NCBI GenBank assembly: GCA_002305915.1
Contig: DBRJ01000027.1
Coordinates: forward strand, 1-64,000
Direction: 5' to 3'
From: Pelotomaculum sp. UBA1371
GTDB lineage: Bacteria; Bacillota; Desulfotomaculia; Desulfotomaculales; Pelotomaculaceae
DNA: 64,000 bases
Shown: piece by piece, positions 61,151 through 64,000 of the stretch
Numbering within the stretch: the first letter of the stretch is position 1
Layout: each line of letters begins with the position of its first letter
Translations under genes and position numbers: made by a program
The notes under the pieces: model-generated
Database searches by the model: none
Told to the model about the DNA's origin: nothing
Seen by the model: the letters and a program-made list of their open reading frames with translations, nothing else

Positions 61151-61792
61151 TTAGATTTCCGGAATTTTGACCTTTTTCGGACAAACCTTGGGCATTTTTT
61201 TAACAAAGAGCTTCAGGATTTCAGGAGGTACCTGCATTAAGCGGAGACGGGCCGCATTCAGAACATCACGGGGGTCCTGCGCCAGCCGCAGTCCTTTAAC
61301 AAACGCCGCCGGCTTTGTGCCCCCGGGATTATAAAAAGCTGCGTCACAAACACCGCAAAGAATACAGGAAGCCAGACTTTCCATCCTCCGGGAAACTCCC
61401 GGGTCCATGCATCCATCGTGATCCCACCGGGTAATTAACCACGGTACCACAGCTTTTAGAGAATCGAATAAAGGTTCCAGGTCAACAACCAGGTCCTTCA
61501 ACTGTCTGAAATAGGCCAAAGGCTGAATGGTAATTCGCCCATTGTTCCCGGCAATCTCCCGGATCAGGGTCTGACAGGCGAGACGGGGGGTGCCGTTAAT
61601 AGTAACGGCGCATGAACCGCAAATAGCGCTGCGGCAGGAGCGGCGGAAGGAAAGTCCAGGGTCCTGCCGCCAGGCTTCCAGTAAAACATCCAAAACGGTC
61701 TGATGCCCTGCTATTTCAACTCGGAATTCCTGAAAATATGGCTCCCTGTCCACTTCCGGGTCAAAACGGCATATTTTTAAGCTCAGGCTCAT
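61151..61792 (-). CDS. Fumarate reductase/succinate dehydrogenase iron-sulfur subunit, variant
   Basis: 213 residues, shorter than usual (about 235-250). The [2Fe-2S] loop is intact (SCRSAICGSCAVTING, then RLAC). The cluster domain has CILCGVC, but the fourth position of CxxCxxCxxxCP reads AFY. The later CxxxxxCxxxCP region keeps only one Cys (KVCP). So [4Fe-4S] ligands are possible but the [3Fe-4S] ligands are missing. ATG 61792 lies two bases after the flavoprotein stop. No membrane-anchor gene is present. Confidence 0.9.
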   Translation of the reverse strand: MSLSLKICRFDPEVDREPYFQEFRVEIAGHQTVLDVLLEAWRQDPGLSFRRSCRSAICGSCAVTINGTPRLACQTLIREIAGNNGRITIQPLAYFRQLKDLVVDLEPLFDSLKAVVPWLITRWDHDGCMDPGVSRRMESLASCILCGVCDAAFYNPGGTKPAAFVKGLRLAQDPRDVLNAARLRLMQVPPEILKLFVKKMPKVCPKKVKIPEI

Positions 61793-61794
61793 TA

Positions 61795-63477
61795 TCAGTA
61801 CCCCCTTTCCTGCGGTATGTAGAGTGTAACCGAAACCGGTCCGTCGCTAAATTCCGGACCTTTTTCTCCCCAGCGCGAAATTGTGTGACAAAGCCAGTTC
61901 CGGTCGTCCCGCCCGGGATAGTCCAGACGGAAGTGGGCACCCCGGCTTTCTGTGCGGCGCAGCGCTCCCTTGGCGATTAATTCACACAAATCCAGCAGGT
62001 ACCCAAGTTCCAAATAATGAATCAAACCGTAATTATAGGGCTGTTCCCCAGAAGGAGGAGTCAGTCTCCGGTAGCGCTCCTTCATCTCCGCCAGGCGTTT
62101 AACTGCATCTTCCAGTTCGGCGCCATCCCTGAAAACACCCACCTGGCGGGTCATCAATAATGTCGCCTCCTGCCGGATCTTAAAGGGGCAGTCATCCTGT
62201 TTGCCCTGTACCCGCCCGGCAAGCAGGAAGTTCCAGGGTTCCAGATAACGGGAGACTGCTGTTTGGGAAAGGGATGGCCAGTGCTCCTTCCCTACTAATT
62301 TAGCTGCCGTTTGGCCGGCCCGCCGGCCAAAAACCACTGTTTCCAGCAGGGAATTGCCTCCCAGCCGATTGGCCCCGTGGACGCTCACATTGGCGGCTTC
62401 ACCTGCCGCCAGGAGACCGGGTATATTAGTCATCCCCCAAATATCGGTTCGTATGCCGCCCATACTGTAATGCTGGGCCGGTTCTATGGGAATAGGGGTC
62501 CAGGCTGCGTCAATACCGGCATAGCGTGCAGCCAGGTCCTTTACCTGGGGCAGGCGCTGCTGCAGCAGTTCCTCTCCCAGGTGGGTTAAATCCAGGTGCA
62601 CATATTTATCTTCTATGCCGCGCCCCTCTCTTATTTCTTTAAAAATTGCCCGGGAGACAAGGTCCCGCGGGGCCAGTTCCATTTTTTGAGGCGCATAACG
62701 GGCCATGAAGCGATCCCCGTCCTTGTTCCTAAGGTATCCCCCTTCTCCCCTGGCTGCTTCGGATATCAGGATATTGGTTCCGAAAAGCGTTGTAGGGTGA
62801 AATTGGACAAATTCCATGTCTGAAAGAAGGGCGCCTGCCCGGTAGGCAATTGCCATTCCGTCCCCCGTGTTGGCATAGGCGTTGGTCGTTTTAGCGAAAG
62901 CCCGCCCGTAACCTCCGGTAGCCAGGATCACCACTTTGCAACGAATAATCTCAAGTTTTGCCCTGGCCAGGTCATAGACCAGCGCCCCGGCAATCTGTCC
63001 CTCCTCAACCAGCAGTTCCAGCAGGTGCCACTCGGGATAAATTTTTACCCCCCTCTCCAGTACTTTCTCAAAAAGAGTATGGAGCACTACATGCCCTGAA
63101 ACGTCTGCTGCAAAACAAGCCCGGGGGAAACCTGCGCCTCCCAGGGAACGCTGGGCCAGACCGCCCTCAGGGTTACGGCTCCAGAGCACGCCCATGCGTT
63201 CCAATTCCCGGATTAATTCCGGGCCTTCGGAGCAAAGCACCTCTATTGCGTCCTGATCGCCCAGGTAGTCGCTACCTTTCACAGTATCAAAAATATGAGC
63301 AGCTATACTGTCGTCCTCTCCCAGGACGGCGTTAAAACCACCCTGGGCCGCCCCGCTGTGGGAACGGGTGGGATAAATCTTACTCAAGACTGCAACATCA
63401 CTCTTTTCTGTTGCTGTCAGTGCAGCCATGAGGCCTGCAAGACCTCCGCCCACAACCAGCACCTCGTGAATCAGCAT
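61795..63477 (-). CDS. Fumarate reductase/succinate dehydrogenase flavoprotein subunit
   Basis: 560 residues. FAD-binding VLVVGGGLAGLMAALTA; HSGAAQGG with the FAD-linking His; QFHPTTL, SEAARGEGG, RDLVSRAI, HYSMGGI and NRLGGNSLLE, which cover the active site. Oxidises succinate or reduces fumarate, depending on partners. ATG 63477 with AGGAGGTGA 6 bases upstream; GTG 63486 is in that site. In this organism type it likely belongs to propionate or fumarate metabolism. Confidence 0.94.
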   Translation of the reverse strand: MLIHEVLVVGGGLAGLMAALTATEKSDVAVLSKIYPTRSHSGAAQGGFNAVLGEDDSIAAHIFDTVKGSDYLGDQDAIEVLCSEGPELIRELERMGVLWSRNPEGGLAQRSLGGAGFPRACFAADVSGHVVLHTLFEKVLERGVKIYPEWHLLELLVEEGQIAGALVYDLARAKLEIIRCKVVILATGGYGRAFAKTTNAYANTGDGMAIAYRAGALLSDMEFVQFHPTTLFGTNILISEAARGEGGYLRNKDGDRFMARYAPQKMELAPRDLVSRAIFKEIREGRGIEDKYVHLDLTHLGEELLQQRLPQVKDLAARYAGIDAAWTPIPIEPAQHYSMGGIRTDIWGMTNIPGLLAAGEAANVSVHGANRLGGNSLLETVVFGRRAGQTAAKLVGKEHWPSLSQTAVSRYLEPWNFLLAGRVQGKQDDCPFKIRQEATLLMTRQVGVFRDGAELEDAVKRLAEMKERYRRLTPPSGEQPYNYGLIHYLELGYLLDLCELIAKGALRRTESRGAHFRLDYPGRDDRNWLCHTISRWGEKGPEFSDGPVSVTLYIPQERGY

Positions 63478-63510
63478 GAACTTCACCTCCTGAAGTTAAG
63501 TCAAAGTATA

Positions 63511-64000
63511 CTAGAACAAAGCAGCCAAGTTTTCCACATGCTCCAGGTCTAAAACGGTTTTTCCCAGCATTTCAGCCTTTTGCTCCCCCCACGGGCCTGC
63601 GGCCAGGTCATAAAACTTTTGGAGCAAATCACCGGCTGATAGTGGGTTTTCCGGGTCACCCCGGGGAAAATCTGTCTGTCCGCAATAAGACAGGCCGGAA
63701 TTTGTTTTAATTTCTATCTCAGCCGGCCAGCGTGCGGGGTGGACTGCATCCAGGCCGGCGTCTAGAATCAACGATACAACGGACATCAACTGCCGGATAT
63801 CCGGGTCCGCCAGCGTTTCCGGAGTAAAATCCGTCAGACCGCAGCTTCCCTTGATTAAGGCCAGGGCCACACAGAAGGGCAGACTGAACTTCGCTGCGTA
63901 GACAGTATCCGGCTGATGGTTCGCGGTTATACTTAAAGCTGTGCTGTAGGTACGGACGGTCAAGCCCGCCACATCAGAAGACCTGATGCGGTGCCTGGCG
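63511..64000 (-). CDS. MmgE/PrpD family protein, C-terminal part (cut by window edge)
   Basis: The frame is open to the window end, so the N-terminal part is missing. Visible: TVYAAKFSLPFCVALAL, LADPDIRQLMSVVSL and GDPENPLSAGDLLQKFYDLA, the C-terminal lid domain of MmgE/PrpD (2-methylcitrate or related dehydratases, cis-aconitate-linked enzymes). Co-oriented and 33 bases from the flavoprotein gene, probably the same operon. GTG 63972 is only an internal start. Confidence 0.88.
   Translation of the reverse strand, partial: ARHRIRSSDVAGLTVRTYSTALSITANHQPDTVYAAKFSLPFCVALALIKGSCGLTDFTPETLADPDIRQLMSVVSLILDAGLDAVHPARWPAEIEIKTNSGLSYCGQTDFPRGDPENPLSAGDLLQKFYDLAAGPWGEQKAEMLGKTVLDLEHVENLAALF

Overview
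The window reads as a chromosomal segment of a spore-forming, strictly anaerobic Firmicute of the Desulfotomaculum/Pelotomaculum type (Peptococcaceae sensu lato). The evidence is gene content and order: the block holA, rpsT, spoIIP, lepA, hemW, hrcA, grpE, dnaK, dnaJ; the sporulation genes spoIIP and cwlD; a leucine-type T-box leader; SelA and SelB; a multi-cluster [FeFe] hydrogenase; a flavin/iron-sulfur fumarate reductase or succinate dehydrogenase pair; and a futalosine-type menaquinone gene set. Most genes lie on the minus strand, and GTG and TTG starts are frequent. I found no rRNA or tRNA gene, no CRISPR array and no intact insertion sequence.

Region by region. Bases 1-6550 hold a heat-shock operon read leftwards from one promoter with a perfect CIRCE operator: hrcA, an archaeal-type (group II/III) chaperonin, grpE, dnaK, dnaJ. 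Bases 6600-13770 hold hemW, lepA, spoIIP, a holin-like membrane gene, rpsT and holA. Between rpsT and holA the shared terminator plus the holA 3' end has been duplicated around short GGTGTCAGGCACC repeats. Bases 13780-16140 hold an MTH1187-family gene and a LeuA-like gene behind a T-box leader. Bases 16150-22790 hold pepF, two small plus-strand genes and an asymmetric heterodimeric ABC exporter.

Bases 22890-33480 are looser, with longer spacers, dispersed repeats and decayed gene pieces. They include a BtuF-like protein, a methyltransferase, a cupin, menaquinone methyltransferase UbiE/MenG, an unidentified 255-residue protein with a decayed paralogue nearby, an XRE regulator, a LytR-CpsA-Psr protein and a stalk-domain secreted protein. 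Bases 33560-43070 hold a thioredoxin-reductase-like protein, hisG, an aminotransferase, cwlD and a geranylgeranyl-reductase-family protein. Bases 43118-50440 hold selB/selA and purL/purQ. Bases 50670-53540 hold the hydrogenase and an L,D-transpeptidase.

Bases 53700-58160 are a menaquinone block (mqnA, ubiA, ubiD and a prenyl-synthase-like protein without its aspartate-rich motifs), matching the ubiE gene at 25.9 kb and a quinone-linked anaerobic metabolism. Bases 58340-64000 hold speD, an FAH-family hydrolase, two tandem paralogous cysteine-rich mini-proteins, a 46-residue gene, a ferredoxin, frd/sdhB and A, and the C-terminal part of an MmgE/PrpD protein cut by the window edge.

The items most worth a second look are the archaeal-type chaperonin under CIRCE, the tandem Cys-rich mini-proteins, the iron-sulfur subunit lacking [3Fe-4S] ligands, the T-box-controlled LeuA-like protein without the usual HxxxxH catalytic segment, and three genes whose reading frames and Shine-Dalgarno spacing point to CTG or ATA start codons.
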